NCBI GenBank assembly: GCA_027491075.1
Contig: JAIXWX010000022.1
Location: forward strand, 186,001-250,000
Direction of reading: 5' to 3'
Length of the DNA stretch: 64,000 nucleotides
Source: Flavobacteriales bacterium
GTDB lineage: Bacteria; Bacteroidota; Bacteroidia; Flavobacteriales_D; Sanyastnellaceae
Position 1 is the first letter of the stretch. Each line of letters opens with the position of its first letter. The notes below the pieces were generated by a model, which made no database searches, was not told where the DNA came from, and saw only the letters and a list, made by a program, of their open reading frames with translations. Positions 9,023 to 16,844 of this stretch are shown piece by piece. Position numbers and translations under genes: made by a program.

Positions 9023-10165
9023 ATGAACTTTGAAAAGACAGAAAATCACTTAATGATCGCACAAATGGTGCGAGAGTTTGCAGAAAAAGAGATCAAGCCT
9101 TATGTAATGGAATGGGATGAATCGCAAGTTTTTCCCCGAGAAGTATTTAGAAAGATGGGCGATTTAGGCTTGATGGGAGTATTAGTCCCTCAAGAATACG
9201 GCGGTTCAGGACTAGGCTATTTTGAATACATCAGTGTAATTGAAGAAGTCGCCAAAGTTTGCGGTTCTATTGGCTTGAGTGTAGCAGCACATAATAGTCT
9301 TTGCACCAATCATATTCTAGAATTTGGAAATGAAGAGCAAAAGCAAAAATACTTGCCAAAGTTGGCAACGGGCGAATGGATTGGAGCCTGGGGACTGACC
9401 GAAGCGAATACTGGTAGCGATGCAATGCGCATGAAATGCACCGCGATAGAAGATGGCGAGCATTATATAATCAATGGAACGAAAAACTGGATTACACACG
9501 GTATTTCAGGAGAAGTAGCGGTAGTCCTTGTAAGAACAGGAGAGCTTTTGGACTCAAATGGCATTACTGCATTCGTAATTGAGCGAGGCACTCCCGGATT
9601 CAGTGGTGGTAAAAAAGAAAACAAACTCGGCATGAGAGCCTCTGAGACTGCGGAGTTGATTTTTGATAACTGTCGCGTTCACAAAAGCCAAATTCTAGGA
9701 AAAATTGGGGATGGCTTCAAGCAAGCAATGAAAATCCTTGATGGCGGGCGAATTTCCATTGGAGCATTAGCCCTGGGAATAGCTAAAGGAGCATATGAAG
9801 CGAGCATAAAGTATTCTAAAGAAAGAGAACAATTCGGTCAACCTATATCAAATTTTCAAGCCATTGCGTTCAAATTAGCGGATATGGCAGTTGAAATAGA
9901 AGCTTCGGAAGCACTCCTCTACCAGGCGGCGTATTTGAAGAACAACAAGATGAAAATGACCAAGGAAAGTGCGATGGCCAAGTACTATGCATCGGAAGTT
10001 TCAGTAAAAGTCGCCACCGACGCCATTCAGATTTTCGGTGGATATGGATACACGAAAGATTTTCCTGTAGAGAAATTTTATCGAGATTCAAAGCTATGTA
10101 CAATAGGTGAAGGCACCTCTGAGATTCAGAAATTAGTGATTTCTAGAGAAATTTTAAAAGGGTAG
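9023..10165 (+). CDS. Acyl-CoA dehydrogenase (short-chain/butyryl-CoA type)
   Basis: FAD-dependent enzyme introducing the alpha-beta double bond into acyl-CoA thioesters, passing electrons to electron-transfer flavoprotein. The protein is 380 aa, the normal length. The first family signature [14 protein letters not shown] lies near residue 130. The second, [19 protein letters not shown], lies near 340-358. The catalytic glutamate is in [11 protein letters not shown] (about residue 366), the position used by short-chain, butyryl and glutaryl-type enzymes. There are no signal or membrane segments. No beta-oxidation genes flank it, so whether it serves fatty-acid or branched-chain amino-acid breakdown cannot be said. 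Confidence 0.93.
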   Translation: MNFEKTENHLMIAQMVREFAEKEIKPYVMEWDESQVFPREVFRKMGDLGLMGVLVPQEYGGSGLGYFEYISVIEEVAKVCGSIGLSVAAHNSLCTNHILEFGNEEQKQKYLPKLATGEWIGAWGLTEANTGSDAMRMKCTAIEDGEHYIINGTKNWITHGISGEVAVVLVRTGELLDSNGITAFVIERGTPGFSGGKKENKLGMRASETAELIFDNCRVHKSQILGKIGDGFKQAMKILDGGRISIGALALGIAKGAYEASIKYSKEREQFGQPISNFQAIAFKLADMAVEIEASEALLYQAAYLKNNKMKMTKESAMAKYYASEVSVKVATDAIQIFGGYGYTKDFPVEKFYRDSKLCTIGEGTSEIQKLVISREILKG

Positions 10166-10195
10166 TTGATTGATTAAAAAAGTATTCTATATTTG
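10165..10195 (+). promoter_or_regulatory. Bacteroidota-type promoter for rpsU (GTTG-N19-TATATTTG)
   Basis: GTTG at 10165-10168, 19 nt, then a perfect TAnnTTTG (TATATTTG) at 10188-10195. The start codon of rpsU is 24 nt downstream. The -33 box overlaps the stop codon of the preceding dehydrogenase. Confidence 0.75.
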
Positions 10196-10219
10196 CACCC
10201 CATTTAAAGGAAATAGACA

Positions 10220-10411
10220 ATGTTGATTATACCTGTAAAAGAAGGCGAAAGCATCGATCGCGCATTAAAGAAGTTTAAGAAGAAGTTCGAAAAGACTGGT
10301 GTTGTAAAAGAACTTCGTGCCCGTCAGGCCTACACTAAACCTAGTGTTCGCCGTCGTGAAGAAATCAAGCACGCTGTTTTCGTAGGAAAATTGAAGCAGT
10401 CAGAGCAATAA
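10220..10411 (+). CDS. rpsU: 30S ribosomal protein bS21
   Basis: Small basic ribosomal protein of 63 aa near the anti-Shine-Dalgarno region of 16S rRNA. The N-terminal LIIPVKEGESIDRALKKFKK and the following KTGVVKELRARQAYTKPS are the bS21 signature, and the tail is Lys/Arg-rich. It has its own consensus promoter and a strong terminator, so it is a monocistronic gene. In Bacteroidota, where Shine-Dalgarno sequences are rare, the anti-SD is reported to be held by a pocket that includes bS21 residues; that comes from literature memory, not from this sequence. Confidence 0.97.
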   Translation: MLIIPVKEGESIDRALKKFKKKFEKTGVVKELRARQAYTKPSVRRREEIKHAVFVGKLKQSEQ

Positions 10412-10456
10412 TTTATAGGCTTATTCGCCTGTAACAACGCTTTGTTCACAATACTA

Positions 10457-10497
10457 AAGTATCTTCCTTGTTTTCATGAGGAAGATACTTTTTTTTT
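10457..10497 (+). terminator. Strong rho-independent terminator after rpsU, abutting xerC
   Basis: A 12-bp perfect stem (AAGTATCTTCCT / AGGAAGATACTT) with a 10-nt loop runs into T9. The T-tract ends 5 nt before the xerC GTG start, and an ATG inside its 3' arm (10476) is in frame with xerC but is not a plausible start. Confidence 0.9.
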
Positions 10498-10502
10498 ATG
10501 CT

Positions 10503-11390
10503 GTGAATTTTGACTCCTTCTTTACATATTTAATTTCAGAAAAGCGTTGTTCAACGCATACGACAGAGGCCTACCAATCGGATCTAACGCAATTCATTGC
10601 TTTTTGTAAAGCCAACTTTGAGGTGGAATCCTTCACCGGGGTCACTCCTACTCTTGTGCGCAGCTGGATGGCCTCATTGATGGAGTCTGGCGCAAAACCT
10701 TCCAGCATTCAAAGAAAAATTAGTGCAATAAACAGCGCGTTTCGTTTTCTATTAAAAACGAAACAAGTGTCATCCAACCCCGCAAAAGGACTTAAAAAGC
10801 CCAAGATTCCTAAAAGACTACCACAATACATCGAGCAAGCACCTATGCTCAAGTTTTACACGGATGAGCAGGCAGTTCAAGACTTTCCTTCCCTGCGGAG
10901 TGATTTGATAATAAAGCTATTGTACGAAACTGGAATTCGGAGAAGTGAGCTCATTGGACTTATGGAAAAAAACATTGATTTTTCTGCCCAAACCATAAGA
11001 GTTTTAGGAAAAAGAAACAAAACAAGGATTATTCCCGTTGGAAGACCAATACTTGACTTAGTCAAACACTTTATGCAAGAAAAAAGCCGCCTAAATTTAT
11101 CATCCGTCGAAGGAAATCTACTGGTTAGCGATAAAGGGCGAAAAATTTCTAATTCTCTTGTATATCAGACTGTAAAAAGTTATCTTTCGACCGTTACGAC
11201 ACAGACTAAACGCAGTCCGCACATCTTACGCCACAGTTTTGCGACGCACATGTTGAATAATGGAGCAGATTTAAATGTGATTAAAGAGTTATTAGGGCAT
11301 AGTAATTTGGCAGCTACTCAAGTTTACACGCACAATAGTATAGAAAAGCTAAAAGGTGTTCACAAGTTGATGCACCCTAGGAATAAATAA
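10503..11390 (+). CDS. xerC: Tyrosine site-specific recombinase XerC
   Basis: Recombinase that resolves chromosome dimers at dif with XerD. The length from the GTG at 10503 is 295 aa, exactly normal for XerC. The SAM-like N-terminal domain (FDSFFTYLISEKRCSTHTTE) precedes the catalytic domain. The catalytic residues are visible: first Arg in YETGIRRSEL, Lys in VLGKRNKTRII, HILRHSF (His-x-x-Arg), LGHSN and the nucleophile Tyr in TQVYTHN. In Bacteroidota chromosomes xerC commonly sits near rpsU and tuf, as here, which supports a housekeeping role over an integrase. The longer frame from ATG 10476 would begin in the terminator arm, so GTG is preferred. hpf follows after 27 nt and may be co-transcribed. 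Confidence 0.92.
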   Translation: MNFDSFFTYLISEKRCSTHTTEAYQSDLTQFIAFCKANFEVESFTGVTPTLVRSWMASLMESGAKPSSIQRKISAINSAFRFLLKTKQVSSNPAKGLKKPKIPKRLPQYIEQAPMLKFYTDEQAVQDFPSLRSDLIIKLLYETGIRRSELIGLMEKNIDFSAQTIRVLGKRNKTRIIPVGRPILDLVKHFMQEKSRLNLSSVEGNLLVSDKGRKISNSLVYQTVKSYLSTVTTQTKRSPHILRHSFATHMLNNGADLNVIKELLGHSNLAATQVYTHNSIEKLKGVHKLMHPRNK

Positions 11391-11417
11391 AGTACAACCC
11401 TTAAAAATTTAAATGTT

Positions 11418-11708
11418 ATGCAAGTACAAGTTCAGAGCATTCATTTTGATGCAGACCGTAAGTTGATTCATTTTATTGAGGAGAAGTTACAAAAGTTGAC
11501 CTTATTTCATGATCGAATCACCTTTGGAGAAGTTTTTTTGCGATTAGACCGTTCGGATGTGAATGAAAATAAGGTAGCAGAAATCAAGTTGAGTTTGCCA
11601 GGGCGCGATTTATTTGCACGCAAACAGTGTCGAACCTTTGAGGAAGCCACCGATGTGGCCGTGGATGCTCTTCGTCGTCAGATAGTCAAGCACAAGGAAA
11701 AAAAATGA
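11418..11708 (+). CDS. hpf: Ribosome hibernation-promoting factor, short form
   Basis: A 96-aa protein of the HPF/RaiA family, which binds the decoding channel of the 30S subunit in stationary phase and promotes inactive ribosomes. It has the beta-alpha-beta-beta-beta-alpha pattern with FIEEKLQKLTLFHDRI in helix 1, basic residues through strand 4, and VDALRRQIVKHKEKK at the C-terminus. It lacks the extra dimerisation domain of long HPF, so 100S formation by this protein alone is not expected. It lies 27 nt after xerC. A combined terminator/promoter separates it from the tRNA-tuf operon. Confidence 0.92.
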   Translation: MQVQVQSIHFDADRKLIHFIEEKLQKLTLFHDRITFGEVFLRLDRSDVNENKVAEIKLSLPGRDLFARKQCRTFEEATDVAVDALRRQIVKHKEKK

Positions 11709-11737
11709 TACAAATCGAAAAAAAAATTCGATAAGTG

Positions 11738-11767
11738 TTGTCCGAATAAATTTGTTTTTTACATTTG
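11738..11767 (+). promoter_or_regulatory. Promoter of the tRNA-tuf operon (TTG-N19-TACATTTG)
   Basis: TTG at 11738-11740, 19 nt, then a perfect TAnnTTTG (TACATTTG) at 11760-11767. The box ends exactly where the hpf terminator stem begins, so transcription must start inside the 5' arm of that hairpin. Confidence 0.75.
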
Positions 11768-11799
11768 CACCCCCGTTCACCTCGGGGGTGTTTTTTTTT
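11768..11799 (+). terminator. Terminator of hpf, overlapping the tRNA operon start site
   Basis: CACCCCCG and CGGGGGTG form a perfect 8-bp stem around a 7-nt loop, followed by T9. For transcripts from hpf it is a complete intrinsic terminator. For those started at the adjacent promoter the 5' arm would be lost, so they escape it. Confidence 0.85.
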
Positions 11800-11827
11800 C
11801 GTTCTTTGAATTGCGAGAATTTTTATT

Positions 11828-11904
11828 GCCGGTGTAGCTCAGCTGGCCAGAGCAGCTGATTTGTAATCAGCTGGTCGGGGGTTCGAATCCCTCCACCGGC
11901 TCCA
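11828..11904 (+). tRNA. tRNA-Thr (anticodon TGT)
   Basis: Cloverleaf with acceptor GCCGGTG/CACCGGC, D-arm GCTC, anticodon stem GCTGA/TCAGC with loop TTTGTAA, and T-loop TTCGAAT. The 3' CCA is encoded (11902-11904). First gene of the tRNA-tuf operon. Confidence 0.97.
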
Positions 11905-11912
11905 GCATTTTA

Positions 11913-11998
11913 GGGGAGATACTCAAGCGGCCAACGAGGACAGACTGTAAATCTGTTGGTGTACACCTTCACAGGTTCGAATCCTGTTCTCCCCACCA
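11913..11998 (+). tRNA. tRNA-Tyr (anticodon GTA)
   Basis: Acceptor GGGGAGA/TCTCCCC, anticodon stem ACAGA/TCTGT with loop CTGTAAA, and a long class II variable arm as expected for tRNA-Tyr. The CCA end is encoded (11996-11998). Confidence 0.96.
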
Positions 11999-12055
11999 TT
12001 GAGATATCACTCTTCTCGGATACTTTGAGTAACGGGAAAATGGAGTTGTTAATAA

Positions 12056-12128
12056 GCGGGAGTAGCTCAGTTGGTAGAGCATTAGCCTTCCAAGCTAAAT
12101 GTCGCGAGTTCGAGCCTCGTCTCCCGCT
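12056..12128 (+). tRNA. tRNA-Gly (anticodon TCC)
   Basis: Acceptor GCGGGAG/CTCCCGC, anticodon stem TTAGC/GCTAA with loop CTTCCAA. The discriminator base is T and CCA is not encoded, unlike the two preceding tRNAs. Confidence 0.97.
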
Positions 12129-12156
12129 CTAAAGGAGCAAACGTTGCACCTCAAAG

Positions 12157-12228
<72 letters not shown>

Positions 12229-12328
12229 CATATTTTTGCCCACGAGGGCCTCGCAAAAGAAGGATTGAAGAGAGAGCATTAATTAAGGAATTATCAAAAA
12301 TAGATAAACAAACAAAAATCATCTGGCT

Positions 12329-13516
12329 ATGGCTAAAGAATCATTTGACCGTTCCAAACCCCACGTTAATATTGGGACTATTGGTCACGTAGACCATGGT
12401 AAGACCACATTGACTGCTGCCATTACTACCGTTCTGGCCACAGATGGTCTTGCCGAGAAAAAAGACTTCGCGTCTATCGATGCTGCTCCTGAAGAAAAAG
12501 AGCGCGGTATCACCATTAACACTGCTCACGTAGAGTATCAAACCAAGACTCGTCACTACGCTCACGTAGACTGTCCTGGTCACGCTGACTACGTTAAGAA
12601 CATGGTAACTGGTGCTGCTCAGATGGACGGTGCTATCCTTGTGGTAGCTGCAACTGACGGACCAATGCCACAAACTCGTGAGCACATCCTTCTAGGTCGC
12701 CAAGTAGGTGTTCCGAAGATCGTTGTATTCATGAATAAAGTGGACATGGTTGACGATCCAGAACTTCTTGACTTGGTTGAGATGGAGATCCGTGAACTTT
12801 TGAGCTTCTATGAGTATGATGGAGACAACACTCCTATCATCCGTGGTTCAGCACTAGGTGCTCTTAACGGTGATCCAAAATGGGTAGGTACAGTGCGTGA
12901 ATTGATGGATGCAGTTGATAGCTGGATTCCAATTCCTCCTCGCGATAACGAAAAGCCTTTCTTGATGTCTGTAGAAGACGTTTTCACCATCACTGGTCGT
13001 GGAACAGTTGCTACAGGTCGTATCGAGCGTGGTGTTATCAATACTGGTAACGAAGTAGACATCATCGGTTTCAACACTGAGAAAATGAAATCTACTTGTA
13101 CTGGGGTTGAAATGTTCCGCAAGATTTTGGATCGTGGTGAAGCTGGTGACAACGTAGGTCTTCTCCTCCGTGGTATTGAAAAGAGCGATATCCGTCGTGG
13201 TATGGTAATCGCTGCTCCAGGTTCTATCACACCTCACACTGAATTCAAAGCTGAAATTTACGTTTTGAAGAAAGAAGAAGGTGGACGTCACACTCCATTC
13301 CACAACAAATACCGTCCTCAGTTCTACTTCCGTACGACAGACGTTACTGGAGAGATTAGCCTTGAGGCTGGACGTGAAATGGTTGTACCTGGAGATAACG
13401 TATCCATCACTGTAAAGTTGATCGCTCCTATCGCGATGGACAAAGGTCTTCGTTTCGCTATCCGCGAAGGTGGCCGTACAGTAGGTGCTGGTCAGGTGAC
13501 TGAAATCATCAAGTAA
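12329..13516 (+). CDS. tuf: Elongation factor Tu
   Basis: GTPase that delivers aminoacyl-tRNA to the ribosome. The 395-aa length is standard. The G1 motif GHVDHGKTT (residues 19-27), G3 DCPGH and G4 NKVD are intact, and the effector segment [12 protein letters not shown] is canonical. The domain 2 and 3 sequences, ending in [10 protein letters not shown], are complete. The gene is rich in a narrow set of codons (GGT, CGT, GAA, AAG), as expected for one of the most expressed genes. It follows four tRNAs in the order Thr-Tyr-Gly-Thr, the same order and anticodons as the E. coli tufB operon. Confidence 0.99.
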   Translation: MAKESFDRSKPHVNIGTIGHVDHGKTTLTAAITTVLATDGLAEKKDFASIDAAPEEKERGITINTAHVEYQTKTRHYAHVDCPGHADYVKNMVTGAAQMDGAILVVAATDGPMPQTREHILLGRQVGVPKIVVFMNKVDMVDDPELLDLVEMEIRELLSFYEYDGDNTPIIRGSALGALNGDPKWVGTVRELMDAVDSWIPIPPRDNEKPFLMSVEDVFTITGRGTVATGRIERGVINTGNEVDIIGFNTEKMKSTCTGVEMFRKILDRGEAGDNVGLLLRGIEKSDIRRGMVIAAPGSITPHTEFKAEIYVLKKEEGGRHTPFHNKYRPQFYFRTTDVTGEISLEAGREMVVPGDNVSITVKLIAPIAMDKGLRFAIREGGRTVGAGQVTEIIK

Positions 13517-13535
13517 TATACTTGAAAACATATCA

Positions 13536-13581
13536 GTGAAGGTGAAATCTCCAAAAAGATTTCACCTTCACTTTCACGTTT
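13536..13581 (+). terminator. Hairpin between tuf and tRNA-Trp, likely terminator or processing site
   Basis: A perfect 15-bp inverted repeat (13536-13550 with 13557-13571) has a 6-nt loop. Its tail is only weakly T-rich (TTTCACGTTT), so it may slow or end transcription, protect the tuf mRNA 3' end, or be an RNase III site rather than a full terminator. Confidence 0.6.
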
Positions 13582-13597
13582 AAAGACAACGTGGTAT

Positions 13598-13668
13598 ACA
13601 GGTGTAGTTCAAGGGTAGAATAGCGGTCTCCAAAACCGTTGATGGGAGTTCGAATCTCTCCACCTGTG
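13598..13668 (+). tRNA. tRNA-Trp (anticodon CCA)
   Basis: Acceptor ACAGGTG/CACCTGT with discriminator G, anticodon stem GCGGT/ACCGT with loop CTCCAAA, T-loop TTCGAAT. CCA is not encoded. It lies 31 nt before secE, the usual place for trpT. Confidence 0.95.
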
Positions 13669-13699
13669 CATAAAGACAAACGAACTTATTACCAAGCAT

Positions 13700-13924
13700 A
13701 TGGCCAGTATCAAAACATACGTAAAGGAATCATACGAAGAATTAACACACAAGGTGACCTGGCCTACATGGCGCGAGCTTCAGGAAAGCACCGTGTTGGT
13801 ATTCATTGCCATCCTCATTTTGACCGTTATCATCTTTTTGATGGATTTCATTTTTGGAATCAGCGGAGATCAAGGATCAATTTGGAAAGGATTGGTTGGT
13901 TTTATTTATGACCTGATAGCCTGA
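13700..13924 (+). CDS. secE: Preprotein translocase subunit SecE
   Basis: Essential small subunit that clamps SecY in the SecYEG channel of the inner membrane. The protein is 74 aa with an amphipathic helix holding the conserved [11 protein letters not shown] segment and one transmembrane helix (about residues 31-52). This is the one-span form of most bacteria, not the three-span form of E. coli. It lies between tRNA-Trp and nusG, 8 nt before the latter, in the standard order. Confidence 0.97.
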   Translation: MASIKTYVKESYEELTHKVTWPTWRELQESTVLVFIAILILTVIIFLMDFIFGISGDQGSIWKGLVGFIYDLIA

Positions 13925-13932
13925 TCACTGAT

Positions 13933-14484
13933 ATGAGCGATATCGAAAAAAAATGGTATGTAGTCCGCGCCATCAGTGGTAAGGAGAAGAAAGTAAAAGA
14001 GTTCATTGAGTCTGAAATTAAGGCTCGTGGAATGGAGGCGTTTGTTTCCCAAGTGCTTATTCCAACTGAAAAAGTTTTTTCAGTTAGAAATGGCAAGAAG
14101 ATAAGTAAAGAGCGTAGTTATCTACCGGGCTATGTGCTCATTGAGGCGGCTTTGATTGGAGAAGTTCCTCACATCATTCGTAACATTACGAATGTCATTG
14201 GTTTTTTAGGTGCTGAGAAAAAGGGCGATCCAATTCCTCTTCGACTTTCTGAGGTAAACAGAATCCTTGGTAAAGTAGACGAATTAGCTGAAAGTGGAGA
14301 GGAGTTGAATATTCCTTATGTGGTAGGAGAAAGTGTGAAAGTAATCGATGGACCATTTAACAACTTCAGTGCGGTTATTGAAGAAATAAATGAAGAGAAG
14401 AAAAAACTCAAGGTTTCAGTGAAGATTTTTGGAAGAAAAACACCACTGGAATTGAGTTATATGCAGGTAGAAAAAGAGAATTAA
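13933..14484 (+). CDS. nusG: Transcription termination/antitermination factor NusG
   Basis: RNA polymerase elongation factor of 183 aa that couples transcription to translation and to Rho. The N-terminal NGN domain starts with [20 protein letters not shown] and includes the [10 protein letters not shown] segment. A KOW domain follows ([20 protein letters not shown], about 134-153). No inserted domain is present. It is followed by the structured leader of the ribosomal protein genes. Confidence 0.97.
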   Translation: MSDIEKKWYVVRAISGKEKKVKEFIESEIKARGMEAFVSQVLIPTEKVFSVRNGKKISKERSYLPGYVLIEAALIGEVPHIIRNITNVIGFLGAEKKGDPIPLRLSEVNRILGKVDELAESGEELNIPYVVGESVKVIDGPFNNFSAVIEEINEEKKKLKVSVKIFGRKTPLELSYMQVEKEN

Positions 14485-14493
14485 GATTAATAA

Positions 14494-14551
14494 GCGTGTG
14501 GCAGTGGTGTAATTATCATGTTACGCTTCAGCTTCCCACTAACTGCCACGC
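14494..14551 (+). promoter_or_regulatory. Structured leader upstream of rplK, candidate L1 autoregulatory site
   Basis: The nusG-rplK gap can fold into a long stem, GCGT..GGCAGT with ACTGCC-ACGC (2-nt bulge), enclosing a second hairpin GTGTAA/TTACGC. In E. coli ribosomal protein L1 represses the L11 operon by binding a 23S-like structure in exactly this position. The site here is inferred from position and folding; the L1 consensus was not checked in detail. Confidence 0.5.
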
Positions 14552-14574
14552 AAACCAAATAAATAAATAGAAAA

Positions 14575-15012
14575 ATGGCGAAAGAAGTAGCTGGATTAGT
14601 CAAGCTGCAAATTAAAGGTGGAGCCGCCAATCCTTCTCCTCCCGTGGGTCCCGCTCTGGGTTCTAAGGGTGTCAACATCATGGAGTTCTGTAAGCAGTTT
14701 AATGCTAGAACCCAGGATAAGGCAGGAAAGGTTTGTCCCGTGCTCATCACGGTTTATACGGATAAGTCTTTTGACTTTATCGTAAAAACCGCACCTGCTG
14801 CTGTTCAACTGTTGGATGCTTCAAAAGCAAAGAAAGGTGCTGCTGAACCCAACCGTCAGAAAGTAGGAAGCGTAACTTGGGAACAAGTTCGCGCGATTGC
14901 AGAAGACAAGATGCCTGACCTCAACTGTTTCACTATCGAGTCTGCTATGAAAATGGTAGCTGGTACTGCACGCAGCATGGGAATTCAGGTAACCGGTGAC
15001 CGTCCGTTTTAA
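14575..15012 (+). CDS. rplK: 50S ribosomal protein uL11
   Basis: Protein of the GTPase-associated centre, 145 aa, contacting 23S rRNA helices 43/44 and L10. The N-terminal domain has the proline-rich [20 protein letters not shown]. The C-terminal RNA-binding domain contains [19 protein letters not shown] and ends [12 protein letters not shown]. First gene of the rplKAJL-rpoBC cluster. Confidence 0.98.
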   Translation: MAKEVAGLVKLQIKGGAANPSPPVGPALGSKGVNIMEFCKQFNARTQDKAGKVCPVLITVYTDKSFDFIVKTAPAAVQLLDASKAKKGAAEPNRQKVGSVTWEQVRAIAEDKMPDLNCFTIESAMKMVAGTARSMGIQVTGDRPF

Positions 15013-15029
15013 TCTCTAAGACAAAAGTT

Positions 15030-15722
15030 ATGGCAAGTTTGAGCAAAAACAGAAAAGCTGCAGAAGCGAAGTTCGATGCCACTAAGGCATACAATCTCGC
15101 AGAAGCTGCTGGCGTGGTGAAAAGTATCACTATGACCAAGTTTGATGCATCGGTTGACATTGCAGTTCGTCTTGGAGTAGATCCGAAGAAGTCCAACCAA
15201 ATGGTTCGTGGAACAGTATCTCTGCCCCACGGTACCGGAAGGGCTGTTCGCGTTTTGGTTTTATGCACCCCTGATAAGGAAGCAGAAGCTAAAGCCGCAG
15301 GAGCAGACCACGTAGGACTTCAGGAGTATATCGACAAGATTAAAAACGGATGGACCGACGTGGATGTAATTATTACCACACCCAGTGTAATGGGCCAAGT
15401 TGGTGCTTTAGGTAAAATCCTCGGTCCCCGCGGATTGATGCCTAACCCAAAGACTGGCACTGTTACAATGGATGTTGGAAAGGCTGTCACAGAAAAGAAA
15501 GCCGGTAATATCGATTTCAAAGTCGATAAAGCTGGTATTGTTCATGCAAGTATTGGTAGAGTTTCATTTGACGCTTCTAAATTGGCGGAAAATGCAAGCG
15601 AACTAATCCAAAGCTTGATCAAGTTGAAGCCTTCTGCTGCAAAAGGAACATACATCAAGAGCATCTCTATGAGCTCTACGATGAGTCCAGGAGTAACTGT
15701 TGAACCCCGTTCAGTGAACTAA
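15030..15722 (+). CDS. rplA: 50S ribosomal protein uL1
   Basis: L1-stalk protein of 230 aa that moves deacylated tRNA out of the E site and commonly represses its own operon. Motifs are [20 protein letters not shown] in domain [19 protein letters not shown], and the C-terminal [18 protein letters not shown]. It lies 17 nt after rplK. The preceding leader structure is a plausible binding site for this protein. Confidence 0.98.
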   Translation: MASLSKNRKAAEAKFDATKAYNLAEAAGVVKSITMTKFDASVDIAVRLGVDPKKSNQMVRGTVSLPHGTGRAVRVLVLCTPDKEAEAKAAGADHVGLQEYIDKIKNGWTDVDVIITTPSVMGQVGALGKILGPRGLMPNPKTGTVTMDVGKAVTEKKAGNIDFKVDKAGIVHASIGRVSFDASKLAENASELIQSLIKLKPSAAKGTYIKSISMSSTMSPGVTVEPRSVN

Positions 15723-15751
15723 TCACTGGTACCTAAAGCGTATATTTCGAT

Positions 15752-16273
15752 ATGACGAAAGACCAAAAGAATCAGGAAATCGCCGAGTTGGTAGATATGC
15801 TGAGCAATAGCTCTGTGTTCTATTTAACAAACACGGAGTCCCTGAACGCTGAATCAACCAGTGCACTGCGCCGCGAGTGTTTCAAGAACAATGTTCAAAT
15901 GCGTGTTGTAAAAAACACTCTTTTGAAGAAAGCTCTTGAGCGCATTGAAGGAAAGGACTTTAGTCCCCTCTTCCCTGCTCTGAAAGGCAATACTGCCGTG
16001 ATGACCGCAGAGGTAGCCAATGTGCCTGCTCGTTTGATTAAGGAGTTCAGGAAAAAACACGAGAAGCCAGCTTTCAAAGCTGCATTTATACAAGAAGATT
16101 GCTATGTCGGCGAAAATCTACTCGACACGCTCGTTGCTATTAAGAGCAAGGAGGAATTGTTGGGCGATATCGTTGCATTGCTTCAATCTCCTGCCAAGAA
16201 TGTTATCTCTGCTCTTCAAGGAAGCGCAGGTCAAAAGATTGCAGGCCTCGTAAAAGCGTTGGAAGAACGCTAA
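15752..16273 (+). CDS. rplJ: 50S ribosomal protein uL10
   Basis: Base of the ribosomal stalk, 173 aa, anchoring L7/L12 dimers to 23S rRNA next to L11. The N-terminal RNA-binding region has RRECFKNNVQMRVVKNTLLK, and the C-terminal helix (SALQGSAGQKIAGLVKALEE) is the L12-binding segment. It precedes rplL by 55 nt, the usual pairing. Confidence 0.97.
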   Translation: MTKDQKNQEIAELVDMLSNSSVFYLTNTESLNAESTSALRRECFKNNVQMRVVKNTLLKKALERIEGKDFSPLFPALKGNTAVMTAEVANVPARLIKEFRKKHEKPAFKAAFIQEDCYVGENLLDTLVAIKSKEELLGDIVALLQSPAKNVISALQGSAGQKIAGLVKALEER

Positions 16274-16328
16274 AAAACTTCCCACAAAAAACAAAATTAA
16301 TTAGTATTACCTTTTAAAAATCCATACA

Positions 16329-16706
16329 ATGGCTGATTTGAAAGCAATGGCAGAAAGCCTAGTTAACTTAACCGTTAAGGAAGTAAACGAGCTTGCGCAA
16401 ATTCTCAAAGATGATTACGGTATCGAGCCCGCTGCTGCTGCAGTAGCAATTGCTGCTCCAGGTGCCGGCGGTGGCGCTGCCGCTGCAGAAGAAAAAACTG
16501 CATTTGACGTTGTCCTCGTTGAGGGCGGTGCTAACAAACTTCAAGTAGTGAAGCTTGTGAAAGACCTTACAGGCCTCGGTCTTAAGGAAGCAAAAGATGC
16601 AGTAGATAAGGCTCCATCTCCTCTCAAGTCTGGTGTTACAAAAGACGAAGCAAACGCTTTGAAAACACAACTTGAAGAAGCAGGAGCTAAAGTTGAGATC
16701 AAGTAA
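16329..16706 (+). CDS. rplL: 50S ribosomal protein bL12 (L7/L12)
   Basis: Multicopy stalk protein of 125 aa recruiting translation GTPases. It has an N-terminal dimerisation helix pair ([20 protein letters not shown]), an Ala/Gly-rich hinge (about residues 36-55), and the globular C-terminal domain with [20 protein letters not shown] and [20 protein letters not shown] hairpin between this gene and rpoB probably adjusts the ratio of stalk protein to polymerase transcripts. Confidence 0.98.
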   Translation: MADLKAMAESLVNLTVKEVNELAQILKDDYGIEPAAAAVAIAAPGAGGGAAAAEEKTAFDVVLVEGGANKLQVVKLVKDLTGLGLKEAKDAVDKAPSPLKSGVTKDEANALKTQLEEAGAKVEIK

Positions 16707-16725
16707 TATCACAACTCTCTGATAC

Positions 16726-16760
16726 AGTTTAGGCCTCCCTTCCTAGGGATGGCCTAAACT
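16726..16760 (+). terminator. Hairpin between rplL and rpoB, candidate attenuator
   Basis: AGTTTAGGCC pairs with GGCCTAAACT, and the stem continues as TCCC/GGGA with one bulged T, giving about 14 bp with a 6-nt loop. The tail is TGTTTGTGT, not a full T-run, so partial termination or RNA processing is more likely than complete termination. E. coli has an attenuator and an RNase III site at this place. Confidence 0.65.
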
Positions 16761-16844
16761 TGTTTGTGTATTAGTGGTTTTGGTGTTGATGGTCACCCAC
16801 AAAATCCATCAAAAGCATTTTTTACTTTAAATAAAGGATAAGCT

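Noticed and set aside
10476-10502. ATG at 10476 as the xerC start
   Set aside because: It lies in the 3' arm of the rpsU terminator, and the added residues (encoded by the T-tract) are not XerC-like. GTG 10503 gives the normal 295-aa length.
12854-13531. 225-codon open frame opposite tuf
   Set aside because: Long shadow frame caused by the strong codon bias of tuf; low-complexity Ser/Thr/Val composition.
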